Assembly (NCBI GenBank): GCA_964469905.1
Contig: CAYXZW010000012.1
Coordinates: forward strand, 1 to 64,000
Direction of reading: 5' to 3'
DNA from: MVRV01 sp964469905
Lineage (GTDB): Bacteria > Desulfobacterota > Syntrophia > Syntrophales > Smithellaceae
Length of the DNA: 64,000 nt
Shown: piece after piece, positions 46,241 through 55,112 of the stretch
How the letters are laid out: each line of letters starts with the position of its first letter
Numbering within the stretch: position 1 is the first letter of the stretch
Translations under genes and position numbers: made by a program
The notes under the pieces: model-generated
Database searches by the model: none
The model's input: the letters and a program-made list of their open reading frames with translations, nothing else
What the model was told of the DNA's origin: nothing

Positions 46241-47001
46241 AACTATCCTCCTTTATAATTTGATAATAAGTTATTAAACAAATTATTTTCTTCAGGACTT
46301 CTGCTTTCTTCACCTCCTTAATTATTTTTTGAGAACATGTAAATATCTATCTTCGGATAGACCTGTAACTATATTATGTCCTATCTTCATCCGGCAGGTG
46401 AAGTAGAGGTATCCTCTGCCTTCAAGACGAATTTTATAGCGAAAAAACGGATGATTACTACTGTCTCCTTTCCAAATTATAAAATGGCATATTCTGTTTC
46501 CGTCCCCGGCATATCGAGTACAGAGGATAAACATAGCCTAGTCAGGCAGCCTATAAATTGTTAACCGCATAATATGCTTCATATTCTCTGATGTCAAATA
46601 TTATTAATAACCACCTGCCGATCATGTTTCGTCTGTATCGTCTTCGGCTGTTTCTTCCATTACATATTTACTAAAAGAGCTACTAGATTAGTGAGAATTA
46701 AAAAGTCCTCTTTGGATGTCAATACTTGTTATGCAAGAGCGAAAGGAATAAGAAGGCGATGTAAACAGCGCTGCAGGAAAAGAGACAGGAATTAATGTTT
46801 TGTTGATTAACAAATTGTAAATCAAACAAATGGTGTAAGAGTCGCGGTGAAAAAACCGGTTAAGACAGTATTTTGAAATGCAGTCATAATGGTTGTGAAT
46901 AACCTTGCGGAAATTTCATCGCGAAGCGATTAATTCAGCCATGACTAAATTCTGATGTCAGAGCGCACTTAGTGGATTCGAGAACATAACGTTGTGCTCA
47001 C
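46241..47001. other. Long gene-free stretch upstream of cstA
   Basis: About 760 bases with no gene I can support. Short open frames lack binding sites and known families. It holds AAGGAGGTGAAG near 46315 (minus strand) with no matching frame, the palindrome at 46571-46585 shared with the metK region, and an inverted repeat TTTTGTTGATT/AATCAAACAAA near 46797-46828. It may be a large regulatory region of cstA or decayed sequence. Confidence 0.5.
46571..46585. promoter_or_regulatory. Palindrome copy upstream of cstA
   Basis: AATATG-CTT-CATATT, the reverse complement of the 15 bases at 1606-1620. About 330 bases before the cstA start. Possible operator; unproven. Confidence 0.25.
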
Positions 47002-47042
47002 AAAAAAGGCAGTCATCTATTGCGAGGTAATGGATGACTGCC
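47002..47042 (-). terminator. Terminator of the MIP18-like gene
   Basis: Read on the minus strand, GGCAGTCATC and GATGACTGCC (47008-47042) form a 10-base-pair stem followed by TTTTTT (47002-47007). It lies 118 bases after the gene on the minus strand. Confidence 0.8.
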
Positions 47043-47159
47043 CTGTGATCGCGCCGGCTAAATACCTGTCGTGCTGTCCGGCAAAAACACACTGGACATC
47101 GATGAAGGTTTCTCCGACGGGAGAAAGTCAGTCTAGTTATTTGTTTTTGGTTTTTACTT

Positions 47160-47435
47160 TCAGACGAACTCGATGGTTAGTCTGGGAAATTCTTTCTTTA
47201 ATTCGGCTGTCAGATTCCGCATTATGGTCGAAGCTATGATGTTGTTGGCAAGGGCCGCACAGGTCATGCATTTCGGCATGTGGCTGTATAAATCTGTAAA
47301 GATATAGAGCGCTTTTTCTTCTTCATTGTAGAGAAGTTTTTTTACAACACCGAGTTTGGCAATCGAGAAATTGCTTTCGGGGTCTCTGACTCTTTCGAGC
47401 ACAGAATCGATTATTTTTTCCATTTCCGGTGTCAT
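47160..47435 (-). CDS. MIP18/DUF59-like small protein
   Basis: A 91-residue protein resembling the DUF59/MIP18 domain of Fe-S assembly factors. ERVRDPESNFSIAKLGVVKKL near 14-34 matches the DPE...LG pattern, and KCMTCAAL near 55 gives two cysteines, where the family often has one. The protein is probably cytosolic and may help put Fe-S clusters or other metals in place. It diverges from the next gene, sharing the 137-base region between them. Confidence 0.7.
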   Translation of the reverse strand: MTPEMEKIIDSVLERVRDPESNFSIAKLGVVKKLLYNEEEKALYIFTDLYSHMPKCMTCAALANNIIASTIMRNLTAELKKEFPRLTIEFV

Positions 47436-47572
47436 ATCTTTTTTTCGCGCTCATCTTTGTAGTTTTTATAATATTGAATTATTTAATGAAAATGTTTAGT
47501 ATGCTGACAAAAAATAATAGAATTAATCTTATATGTCAACATCATTTCACAGAATATAAGGAGGATTGACCC

Positions 47573-48340
47573 ATGAGACAATATTTATTGACGCCGGCTG
47601 CCGGTAAACGGTTGATTGGTAAAGCCCTTGCTCGACATCCCGTCATCATCGATTCGCTGAAAGGCGGGACCATAGTAATTATTGCCGGAACAACCAATGG
47701 TTATGTAGCCGAGGAAATACTCACATCACTGGGCCAGGCTGATGATTTCCGCCGCGAACGGTTTTTTCGCGGGGTTGTTTTGCCGCCGGCGCGTCCAACA
47801 GCCCCCTCCGGCAGGCTGCCCGATGAAAGCGGCTTCCCGGGCGACGTTGTAATTAAAGACGGAGTCTGGCAAAAAGGGAAAACGATTTTTGATGTAGTTG
47901 CCGACCTTAAAGAAGGCGATGTAATTCTAAAAGGTGCGAATGCCGTCGATCTTCTTGCCAGAAGGGCTGCTATTTTAATCGCCCATCCTCAGGCAGGAAC
48001 CATTGGTGTCTCCCTGCCGGCACATTTCGGCCGGCGTGTGCGCCTGATCTTTCCAGTCGGTCTGGAAAAACGTATTTTCGGCAATCTGGATGAAGTCGCA
48101 GCAAAAATAAATGAACCGGGCACACATGGCCCGAGGTTGCTGCCCGTACCCGGAGAAATATTTACCGAACTGGATGCCATCACTCTGCTTATCGGCGCCG
48201 AAGCTCAGCTGGTGGCGGCGGGAGGTGTCGGCGGTGCGGAAGGAAGCGTCTGGCTGGCTGTCAGTGGAGAAGCGTTACAGGAAGACAGAGCGAATACATT
48301 GCTGGAGAGCATTAAGGGGGAACCGGCGTTTGTGCTTTAA
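47573..48340 (+). CDS. Conserved-looking protein of unknown function
   Basis: A 255-residue soluble protein I do not recognise. It has alternating beta and alpha segments; VIIAGTTNGYVAEEIL near 36, DVILKGANAVDLL near 115 and AAGGVGGAEGSVWLAVSG near 220 look like ligand-binding turns. A proline-rich PPARPTAPSG stretch near 71 suggests a domain boundary. No signal peptide. GGAGG precedes the ATG and the codon usage fits the neighbours, so it is surely coding. A 2-hydroxyacid dehydrogenase gene follows 91 bases later, possibly in the same unit. Confidence 0.75.
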   Translation: MRQYLLTPAAGKRLIGKALARHPVIIDSLKGGTIVIIAGTTNGYVAEEILTSLGQADDFRRERFFRGVVLPPARPTAPSGRLPDESGFPGDVVIKDGVWQKGKTIFDVVADLKEGDVILKGANAVDLLARRAAILIAHPQAGTIGVSLPAHFGRRVRLIFPVGLEKRIFGNLDEVAAKINEPGTHGPRLLPVPGEIFTELDAITLLIGAEAQLVAAGGVGGAEGSVWLAVSGEALQEDRANTLLESIKGEPAFVL

Positions 48341-48431
48341 ATAATTTAATACTCCGGGAAAAAATGAGGCTTGCCTGAATGTTTTGCCGGACATATTGTG
48401 AATAACAGAACGCAGCTTTGTGAAATAAGGA

Positions 48432-49394
48432 ATGGTGATCAGGATGAAAAAGCCGATTAAAATAGTATTTCTGGATACCGTAACAATTGGGGAAGTGGAT
48501 AATCTCCCGGCTATTCAAAAGCAAGGAGAGTATACCGGCTATGCGTCGACATTGGCACAGGAGTGCATTGAGCGCATAAAAGGGCACAATGTGGTTCTCA
48601 CTAACAAAGTGGTCATTGATCGCACAGTGATGGATGAATGCCCGGAAATAGAACTGATATGTGTGGTCGCCACCGGCATGAATAATATCGATCTGGAATA
48701 TGCCGCCAAAAAAGGAATTACAGTAAAAAATGTCGCCGGATATTCTACCGAATCGGTAACCCAATGCACTTTTTCTCTGCTTTTTTATTTATTACAGAGC
48801 AGTGCCTACTATGATAACTACGTCAAATCGGGCGCATACGCCAGAAGCCCGGTGTTCAATCACCTGGATCGTGAATTCTGGGAATTAAAAAACAAACTCT
48901 TCGGGATTATCGGGATGGGAACCATTGGCAAAAGGGTTGCCCAGGTCGCCGAAGTTTTTGGCGCACGCGTGGCCTATTATTCGACATCGGGAAAAAATCG
49001 GGAAGGGGCAGGATATGCGCACCTGCCGCTCGAAGAGTTGCTGAGTACTTCGGACGTGGTATCCATACACTGTCCGCTGAACAACGATACACGTAATTTG
49101 ATCAACGAGGCCCGGCTTCAACTGATGAAACCATCAGCATATCTACTTAATATGGGACGGGGAGGTATTGTGGATGAACAGGCCCTGGCGCGGGCAATCG
49201 ATGAAAACAGGATTGCTGGAGCCGCACTGGATGTGCTTACTGCCGAGCCGATTTCCGAAAACAATCCCCTTTTGGCGGTTCGCAATACCCATAAGCTTTT
49301 CATTACACCCCACATTGCCTGGGCCAGCAGGGAAGCCCGCCAGTTGCTGATGGAAAGAACTGCTGAAAATATCCGCAATCATTTTGCGAAGTAA
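48432..49394 (+). CDS. D-2-hydroxyacid dehydrogenase (glycerate/lactate type)
   Basis: A 320-residue NAD-dependent dehydrogenase. GIIGMGTIGKRVA near 160 binds NAD; the Arg in CVVATGMNN-like and LNMGRGGIVDE near 240, the Glu near AEPIS, and the His in ITPHIAWAS near 292 form the active site. Substrate (hydroxypyruvate, glyoxylate or pyruvate-like acids) is not certain. ATG at 48432 and 48444 are both possible; AAGGA directly precedes the first. Confidence 0.9.
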   Translation: MVIRMKKPIKIVFLDTVTIGEVDNLPAIQKQGEYTGYASTLAQECIERIKGHNVVLTNKVVIDRTVMDECPEIELICVVATGMNNIDLEYAAKKGITVKNVAGYSTESVTQCTFSLLFYLLQSSAYYDNYVKSGAYARSPVFNHLDREFWELKNKLFGIIGMGTIGKRVAQVAEVFGARVAYYSTSGKNREGAGYAHLPLEELLSTSDVVSIHCPLNNDTRNLINEARLQLMKPSAYLLNMGRGGIVDEQALARAIDENRIAGAALDVLTAEPISENNPLLAVRNTHKLFITPHIAWASREARQLLMERTAENIRNHFAK

Positions 49395-49649
49395 AAACCT
49401 CTTCTTTAGCATCAGTATACAAAGAAAGGTAAAAATACATGAACGTCGTCGTCTTATGAGGGGAAGCACGGACTACATAGTTTCGAATTTATCCATCACT
49501 CCGCACAACTAATTTAACTGAGCGATTAAGCTTTTAAAGGCAACTCTTCTCGTTTTTGTGCATCGTCTTCGTATTGCAGTTTTGCCAATATTAGTGTAAA
49601 TTCGCCCTCAATTTCGTTGCTGGGTTAATGACAGAAGAGAAAGACAATA
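49395..49649. other. Intergenic region before the lipoprotein Ppx gene
   Basis: 255 bases without a gene. CCCTCAATTTCG near 49600 recurs at about 39522. No other recognisable element. Confidence 0.4.
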
Positions 49650-50681
49650 ATGATTCACGGTTATTTTCAGATAATAAAAATATTATTATTTTCAGCGGGC
49701 GTTTTAATTATTACCGCTTGCAGTTCGGTAGCGCAGCTTCCGGAAGACAAATGTATTGCTTATCGGGCGGCTTTCGATGTTGGATCAACAACGACAAAAA
49801 TGAAGGTCGCCCGAGTAAATAAATGCCTCCAAAAAAATGAGGCGGTTATTTATAAAAATGAGATAAAGGTTCCCTATGCGGAAAATAAGCATTCAGGTGT
49901 TTTTAGTCCTCAAATACGCAACACGGGCATTATTGCTCTTCAAAGATTAAAAGAAGAAGCCATTTACAACAAGGCCGAAGCATTTTCCGGAGTGGCGACA
50001 GAGTCTTTCCGGCACTCAGGCAATACATTGGAGTTCCTAGGTGAAATCAAAGAAAAAACAGGAATATCAATAAAGCTCATCGATCAGGATCAGGAGGCAA
50101 TTTTAGGCTATCTGGCGGCCAGCTCTTTCTTTCCCGACAGAGCCAGGAATCTTATTGTTTGGGATATCGGCGGCGGTTCCATGCAAATGATCTTACGCGA
50201 TGAGAATAAAGAGTTCACCATTTATCGCGGGAAAATGGCTTCCGTTTCTTTTAAAGAAAAGATACTGATGCAAATATTGCAGCGAAAACTGGGAAAACAT
50301 TCCTCTCCCAATCCCATCGGAAAAGAGAATTTAAAAACGGCAATTGAGATGGCCGCCATGGCTGCCGGAGATATCCCGCAAAGTATAAAAAAAGCTATGA
50401 GAGAGCCGGATGCCGTAATTTTGGGTATCGGCGGTGTGCATAACGAAAGTATAAAAAAGCAGTTAAAGTCCAATGCCCTCTACACTCAGGAAGAATTGAT
50501 TAATGCACTGAACGCGAGGATAGGATTAGGCGATAAAGATATTGGTGGACCTTATGCGGATACGGAAATTTCCAACATGATTTTAGTTTTAGGTTTTATG
50601 GAAAAATTGGGGATAAAAGATGTCATTCCGGTTAATGTGAATTTAGCTGATGGCGTGCTGATAGAACCGGTTTTCTGGTAA
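49650..50681 (+). CDS. Lipoprotein Ppx/GppA-type phosphatase
   Basis: A 343-residue protein with the exopolyphosphatase/GppA fold but a lipoprotein signal: hydrophobic core to residue 23, then ITAC-SS, so Cys24 would be lipidated. The ASKHA phosphate-1 loop FDVGSTTTK (42-50), the catalytic Glu in ATESFR (118), Glu149 and the phosphate-2 loop WDIGGGS (171-177) are all retained. Standard Ppx/GppA enzymes are cytosolic and act on polyphosphate or pppGpp, so an exported form is odd: it could act on extracytoplasmic polyphosphate. It stands alone. Confidence 0.85.
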   Translation: MIHGYFQIIKILLFSAGVLIITACSSVAQLPEDKCIAYRAAFDVGSTTTKMKVARVNKCLQKNEAVIYKNEIKVPYAENKHSGVFSPQIRNTGIIALQRLKEEAIYNKAEAFSGVATESFRHSGNTLEFLGEIKEKTGISIKLIDQDQEAILGYLAASSFFPDRARNLIVWDIGGGSMQMILRDENKEFTIYRGKMASVSFKEKILMQILQRKLGKHSSPNPIGKENLKTAIEMAAMAAGDIPQSIKKAMREPDAVILGIGGVHNESIKKQLKSNALYTQEELINALNARIGLGDKDIGGPYADTEISNMILVLGFMEKLGIKDVIPVNVNLADGVLIEPVFW

Positions 50682-50699
50682 ATCAATGACACTCGCCGA

Positions 50700-50784
50700 A
50701 AATGAGCGTAGCGAAAGTTGAAGCGTTAGTGGAATTGATCCCGGAAGCGAAGCACGCAGATGCGGGGCGAAGCTATCCGGGATC
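50700..50784 (+). terminator. Hairpin with GAGCGNAGCGAA element
   Basis: GATCCCGGA (50737-50745) pairs with TCCGGGATC (50776-50784) with a 30-base loop, then TCTCAATATTTTATTT. GAGCGTAGCGAA at 50704 resembles the reverse strand near 15006-15019 (GAGCGAAGCGAA). Could end the Ppx transcript. Confidence 0.5.
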
Positions 50785-50817
50785 TCTCAATATTTTATTT
50801 AGGAGGGTATTTTTTTT

Positions 50818-51357
50818 ATGGCAGAAGAACCAAAGGAACAATGGCTTAATTATCTGGCGCTGACAACCGTTATTCTGGCCGTCTGTGCGACGCTTTCGAC
50901 TTTTAAAGGTGCCGGTTACTCCACGCGTTCGGTCTTGTCTCAGACACAGGCGGCTAATCAGTGGGCTTACTACCAGTCCAAGAGCATCAAGGGATATTTA
51001 TATGAAAACCAGAAAGAATCAATGGAACTGGAACTTAAAAATAATAAAGGTAAATTTCCCAAAGCATTGCAGGATGAATATGAAGGGAAAATTGCTGCCT
51101 ATAATCAAAAATTAAAACGCTACGAGGAAGAAAAGGCTGTGATTTCCAAAGAAGCAAAGAGCCTCGAAGCCATTCGGGATGATGCGCAAAAACATTCTCA
51201 GGCTTTCGGTCTGGCCGTAATATTTTTACAAATTGCCATATTACTGTCTTCCATTGCTGCGTTGTTGAAGAAAAAATCTGTATGGATTCTGGGTGTGAGT
51301 ACCGGAGCTGTAGGAATAGTTTATTTTGCTAATGGGTTTTTATTATTCATTCCATGA
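50818..51357 (+). CDS. DUF4337 membrane protein
   Basis: A 179-residue protein with one N-terminal hydrophobic segment (about 13-30), a central charged helical domain that may form a coiled coil (RYEEEKAVISKEAKSLEAI), and two C-terminal hydrophobic segments (about 128-175). ANQWAYYQSKSIKGYLYE near 54 matches the DUF4337 family. No known function. AGGAGGG stands upstream of the ATG. Confidence 0.85.
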   Translation: MAEEPKEQWLNYLALTTVILAVCATLSTFKGAGYSTRSVLSQTQAANQWAYYQSKSIKGYLYENQKESMELELKNNKGKFPKALQDEYEGKIAAYNQKLKRYEEEKAVISKEAKSLEAIRDDAQKHSQAFGLAVIFLQIAILLSSIAALLKKKSVWILGVSTGAVGIVYFANGFLLFIP

Positions 51358-51368
51358 GGAAATTAAAT

Positions 51369-51405
51369 TTGGGTATTGGACGATACATTCGCCCAATACC
51401 CAAAT
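51369..51405. terminator. Hairpin between converging genes
   Basis: TTTGGGTATTGG (51369-51380) and CCAATACCCAAA (51394-51405) form a perfect 12-base-pair stem. There is no clear T run, but it lies between two converging genes and likely serves both. Confidence 0.6.
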
Positions 51406-51440
51406 ACACATACGCCATTTGACGAAAAGATAAACAGATT

Positions 51441-52778
51441 TTAAATATTAAGCAGACCTTCTACTTCCCTTCGTATCAATTGCAGTCTTTCGGGAGAAGA
51501 AGCTTCAAAACGTAATACTATCACCGGTTGTGTATTGGAAGAGCGGACAAGAGCCCAGCCATCTTCAAATGGTATACGCACACCGTCAATATCGATCAGG
51601 CCGGGAGTGTTCCGGTAGTGATTCTTAATTCTATTGACAAGAGCAGCTTTTTTGTCATCCGGGCAATCGATACGAATTTCCGGTGTGGCAAAGGTTTGCG
51701 GCACATCGGCCAGAAGTGTACTGATTTTTTCTCCAGTTTGGGAAAGTATTTCCAGAAGCCGCAGGGCAGCATAAATGGCATCGTCATAGCCAAAGTAGCG
51801 ATCGGCAAAAAAGATGTGTCCGCTCATTTCTCCGCCCAAAACAGCTCCTTCCTCCTTCATCTTAGCTTTGATTAGCGAATGCCCGGCTTTCCACATAACA
51901 GGACGGCCGGAGTGTTTTTTTATATCATCATATAAAACCTGCGAACACTTTACTTCGCCGATGATTGTGGAATCGGGCTTTTCCCGGAGAATGTAACGCG
52001 AAAAGAGTAAAAGTAATTTGTCTCCCCAGATGATTTCACCTGTATCACTGATAACGCCGATGCGATCGGCATCGCCGTCAAAGGCTATGCCTAAATCGGC
52101 TTTTTCTTCCTGAACTTTTTTAATTATGTCTGTTAAATTTTCTTCGACAGTAGGATCGGGGAAGTGATTTGGGAAGTTGCCATCCGGTTCGCAATAGATG
52201 TCAATAATTTCACAGCCAAAACGTTTCAACAGAGGAAGGGCAAAGCGTCCCCCCACTCCATTGCCGGCGTCAACAATTACTTTCAGTTTTTTATTAATGG
52301 AAACATTTTCGAAAAGATAGTTTTCGTATTCTTTTGATATGTCCTGAATTCGGGTAATACCGTGTCCTGTTGAATAGTTGCTTTTTTCGATGATTTTTCT
52401 CAAATCCTGAATTTTGTCGCCGTAAATTGTGTCATTACCAATGCATATTTTAAAACCATTAAACTCCGGTGGATTATGGCTGCCCGTGACCATCACGCCG
52501 CCGTCTGTTTTCAGATGACGGATAGAAAAATAGAGCATCGGAGTGGCACAAAGTCCAATATCTATTGTCTCAATCCCGCAGGAATTAAGACCTTTAATCA
52601 AGAAATTGTGATAGGCATCAGAGCTTAATCGGCAATCCCGGCCGATTGACATGATTTTAACATTATGAAGATTAGCATATGTGCCAATGGCACGACCTAA
52701 GTCAAAAACAAATTCCTCTTTTAAATCCTCGTTGACGACGCCTCGAACATCATATTCTCTAAAGACATTGGGGTTCAT
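51441..52778 (-). CDS. Phosphomannomutase/phosphoglucomutase
   Basis: A 445-residue alpha-D-phosphohexomutase of the ManB/AlgC type that interconverts hexose 1- and 6-phosphates for sugar nucleotide synthesis. The N-terminus starts FREYDVRG, the phosphoserine loop is TGSHNPPEFNG near 98-108, the metal loop is DGDADR near 240, and GGEMSGHIFF near 319 binds sugar. Its ATG overlaps the biotin carboxylase stop (ATGA), so the two are in one operon. Confidence 0.93.
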   Translation of the reverse strand: MNPNVFREYDVRGVVNEDLKEEFVFDLGRAIGTYANLHNVKIMSIGRDCRLSSDAYHNFLIKGLNSCGIETIDIGLCATPMLYFSIRHLKTDGGVMVTGSHNPPEFNGFKICIGNDTIYGDKIQDLRKIIEKSNYSTGHGITRIQDISKEYENYLFENVSINKKLKVIVDAGNGVGGRFALPLLKRFGCEIIDIYCEPDGNFPNHFPDPTVEENLTDIIKKVQEEKADLGIAFDGDADRIGVISDTGEIIWGDKLLLLFSRYILREKPDSTIIGEVKCSQVLYDDIKKHSGRPVMWKAGHSLIKAKMKEEGAVLGGEMSGHIFFADRYFGYDDAIYAALRLLEILSQTGEKISTLLADVPQTFATPEIRIDCPDDKKAALVNRIKNHYRNTPGLIDIDGVRIPFEDGWALVRSSNTQPVIVLRFEASSPERLQLIRREVEGLLNI

Positions 52779-54172
52779 TTATTCGCATTCTCCATGATTT
52801 TATTTTTGAGTTCCGGTTTGTTGAGCAGATCGGTTGTGTATGTCCCGGAGATGAAATCATCATCTTCCAGGACTGCTTTGTGCAGCGGAATAGTCGTCTT
52901 GAGACCTGTGATGCGCAATTCTCCAAGTGCCCGCCGCATACGGGAGATGGATTCATCGCGACCTCTGCCCCACGTCATTAATTTCATCAGCAGTGAATCG
53001 TAATAAAAAGGAACCGTGTAGCCTTCGTAAATTCCTTCATCGATCCGAACAGATGGCCCCAGCGGATAACGGAGTTTTGTAATTGTGCCCGGAGATGGCA
53101 GGAAAGTGACGGGATCCTCCGCGTTGATCCGGCATTCCATGGCATGCAATTTCATTGCAATATTGTCCTGATTAATGTCGAGCTGATTGCCGGCCGCTAT
53201 CTTAATCTGTTGTTTGACGATATCGATTCCCGCTGAAATTTCTGTAATGCAATGTTCGACTTGCAGACGTGAATTGATTTCGTTGAAATAAAATTCACGG
53301 GGGTTACCCGGTACATAGAAGAACTCGACAGTCATTGCTCCGACATAATTCAAACTCATGGCCACGTCGATTGCCGCTGCTCCCATTTTCATCCTCAGAA
53401 AAGGTGTCAGGACGGAGCAGGGCGATTCTTCAATGAGTTTTTGAAACCGGCGCTGTATGGAACAATCTCTGTCCCCGAGATGAACTACATTTCCGAATCG
53501 ATCTGCGAGTATCTGGAATTCGACGTGCTTGACTCCAGTAAGATATTTTTCGATATAGAAGTTGGAGAGACCGAATGATTTTCGTCCCCGGGATTTTGCA
53601 ACCACCACTGCCCTGTCGAGTTCCTTCTGGTTTCTGGCAATCATGATACCAATTCCGCCGCCCGCGCCTGATGGCTTGACAACAACGGGATAGCCTATTT
53701 CAGCGGCGATCTCGCGCGCCTGATTGATACCCTGTTGACCGGTGTCTGTAATGGCTTCATCGGAACCGGGGGTTACGGGAATGTTAAGCATCTTCATTAG
53801 TTGCCGTGCGCGGTTTTTCGGTTTGGCTTTGTACATGCACTGACTCGATGGGCCGATAATGATTAGTCCACGACTTTCGGCCTTTTCGAAAAATTCGGGA
53901 TTTTCCGAAAGAAATCCATATCCGGGATGAATGGCTTCGGCACCGCAGCGCTCGGCCGTATCCAGCACTTTTTCAATGTTGAGGTAACTTTGTAGAGCTT
54001 CCGGCGGACCTATTTCATAAGCTTCATCTGCCAGATGGACATGCAGAGAATTGGCATCCACTTCGGAATAAATGGTAGCTGTCCGTATGCCCATATCCTG
54101 GCAAGTGCGGATGATGCGAACGGCTATTTCACCACGATTGGCAATAAATACTTTCTTGAATGTTTTGTTCAT
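52775..54172 (-). CDS. accC: Biotin carboxylase
   Basis: A 465-residue ATP-grasp enzyme that carboxylates biotin on a carrier protein, using bicarbonate and ATP. FIANRGEIAVRI starts it; KPSGAGGGIGIM near 162 binds ATP; Glu, Asn, Arg, Gln and Val of NEINSRLQVEH near 288 and CRINAEDP near 334 match the catalytic residues. It may serve acetyl-CoA carboxylase or pyruvate/propionyl carboxylase; the partner subunits are not nearby. The start sits 4 bases after a run of nine G (on its strand). Confidence 0.92.
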   Translation of the reverse strand: MNKTFKKVFIANRGEIAVRIIRTCQDMGIRTATIYSEVDANSLHVHLADEAYEIGPPEALQSYLNIEKVLDTAERCGAEAIHPGYGFLSENPEFFEKAESRGLIIIGPSSQCMYKAKPKNRARQLMKMLNIPVTPGSDEAITDTGQQGINQAREIAAEIGYPVVVKPSGAGGGIGIMIARNQKELDRAVVVAKSRGRKSFGLSNFYIEKYLTGVKHVEFQILADRFGNVVHLGDRDCSIQRRFQKLIEESPCSVLTPFLRMKMGAAAIDVAMSLNYVGAMTVEFFYVPGNPREFYFNEINSRLQVEHCITEISAGIDIVKQQIKIAAGNQLDINQDNIAMKLHAMECRINAEDPVTFLPSPGTITKLRYPLGPSVRIDEGIYEGYTVPFYYDSLLMKLMTWGRGRDESISRMRRALGELRITGLKTTIPLHKAVLEDDDFISGTYTTDLLNKPELKNKIMENANK

Positions 54173-54176
54173 AATT

Positions 54177-54185
54177 CCCCCCCCC
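54177..54185 (-). repeat. Run of nine G just before accC
   Basis: Read on the minus strand, nine G (54185 to 54177) are followed by AATT and the accC ATG. The run occupies the ribosome binding site. Homopolymers this long can slip during replication, so expression of accC and the mutase gene could vary. Proven only as sequence. Confidence 0.6.
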
Positions 54186-54207
54186 GGAATTAAAATTTAC
54201 TTGGACT

Positions 54208-55050
54208 CTATCGCCTGCTCCCGGAAATGTAAGATTTTGATAAAACTTTTTTAACTGTAACGGATGAAGATGGGAGCGTAAAACTATCGTTAGAAATAAT
54301 GCGAAAAAAATTCATTATAATATTGAAAGTTGCACCCCAGAGGATTTCCTGCTCTCCCCGGTCATCGTTAAGTATAATACAGGGAAATTGATTATCATAG
54401 ATAGGGTCGCCAAAAGGTGTCTCAATTTCCAGATGGGCATATTTGGAGCCGTCAAAAAAAATACTGACCGGGATTTCTAATATTTTTTCTACCTCTGAAC
54501 TTAATCTGAATTTAAAAGGTTCAGGAGTAATACATACTAATGGGAAAATTGTCCGGGCAATAAGAGATAGAGAATAACAGGGGAGGGCACCCAGGAATGA
54601 AATTTTGAAGGGGTTTAAGCCGATTTCTTCCCATGCCTCTCTGAGTGCATTACTTAAGAAAAGACGAATCAAAGTAATTGTGTCTTTGTCCTGATATAAT
54701 GTGGAAGCCGCTATTTGTTGGTGTAATGAGGTAGAAAACCCTGTTGTTAAAACATTGCTGATAATTTTATCGGTTACCGGATGAAGCATGCCGCCCGGAC
54801 AACTGATATCTCCGGCTTGAGATACGCTACTGGAGCGTTTAATAAGTTGAAAGACATATTCATAATTACCAGGACTTATTTGCTTATAATTCAACAACAG
54901 GACAACACCGGCGGCTAGTTGACGAGTAGCAGACGTGGAAGAATCTATAATTTGCCGGTACTTTTCTTTATAATCAATAACTGCTGAGGATAATTTATTG
55001 ACGATAAAGGAGGGAAGTATGTCTTTCTGTCCGAAAATTGAGATATCCAT
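54208..55050 (-). CDS. Nudix hydrolase with a long insert in the Nudix box
   Basis: A 280-residue Nudix protein, nearest to CoA pyrophosphatases (NudL type). PGG (85-87) and REAWEEIG (137-144) are the two halves of the Nudix box, which normally lie 14 residues apart; here about 36 extra residues intervene. The start, residues 1-60, is unlike most family members. It ends 35 bases before accC. The function is a guess; the insert is certain if the frame is right. Confidence 0.78.
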   Translation of the reverse strand: MDISIFGQKDILPSFIVNKLSSAVIDYKEKYRQIIDSSTSATRQLAAGVVLLLNYKQISPGNYEYVFQLIKRSSSVSQAGDISCPGGMLHPVTDKIISNVLTTGFSTSLHQQIAASTLYQDKDTITLIRLFLSNALREAWEEIGLNPFKISFLGALPCYSLSLIARTIFPLVCITPEPFKFRLSSEVEKILEIPVSIFFDGSKYAHLEIETPFGDPIYDNQFPCIILNDDRGEQEILWGATFNIIMNFFRIISNDSFTLPSSSVTVKKVLSKSYISGSRR

Positions 55051-55112
55051 TAAAATCCTGCAATTAAATAAATATAACTCTAGGGAAACGATTTGCCAAA
55101 GTACGCTGCTGA

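Noticed and set aside
46322..46534. A minus-strand 70-residue frame before cstA
   Set aside because: No ribosome binding site, unusual composition, no recognisable domain.
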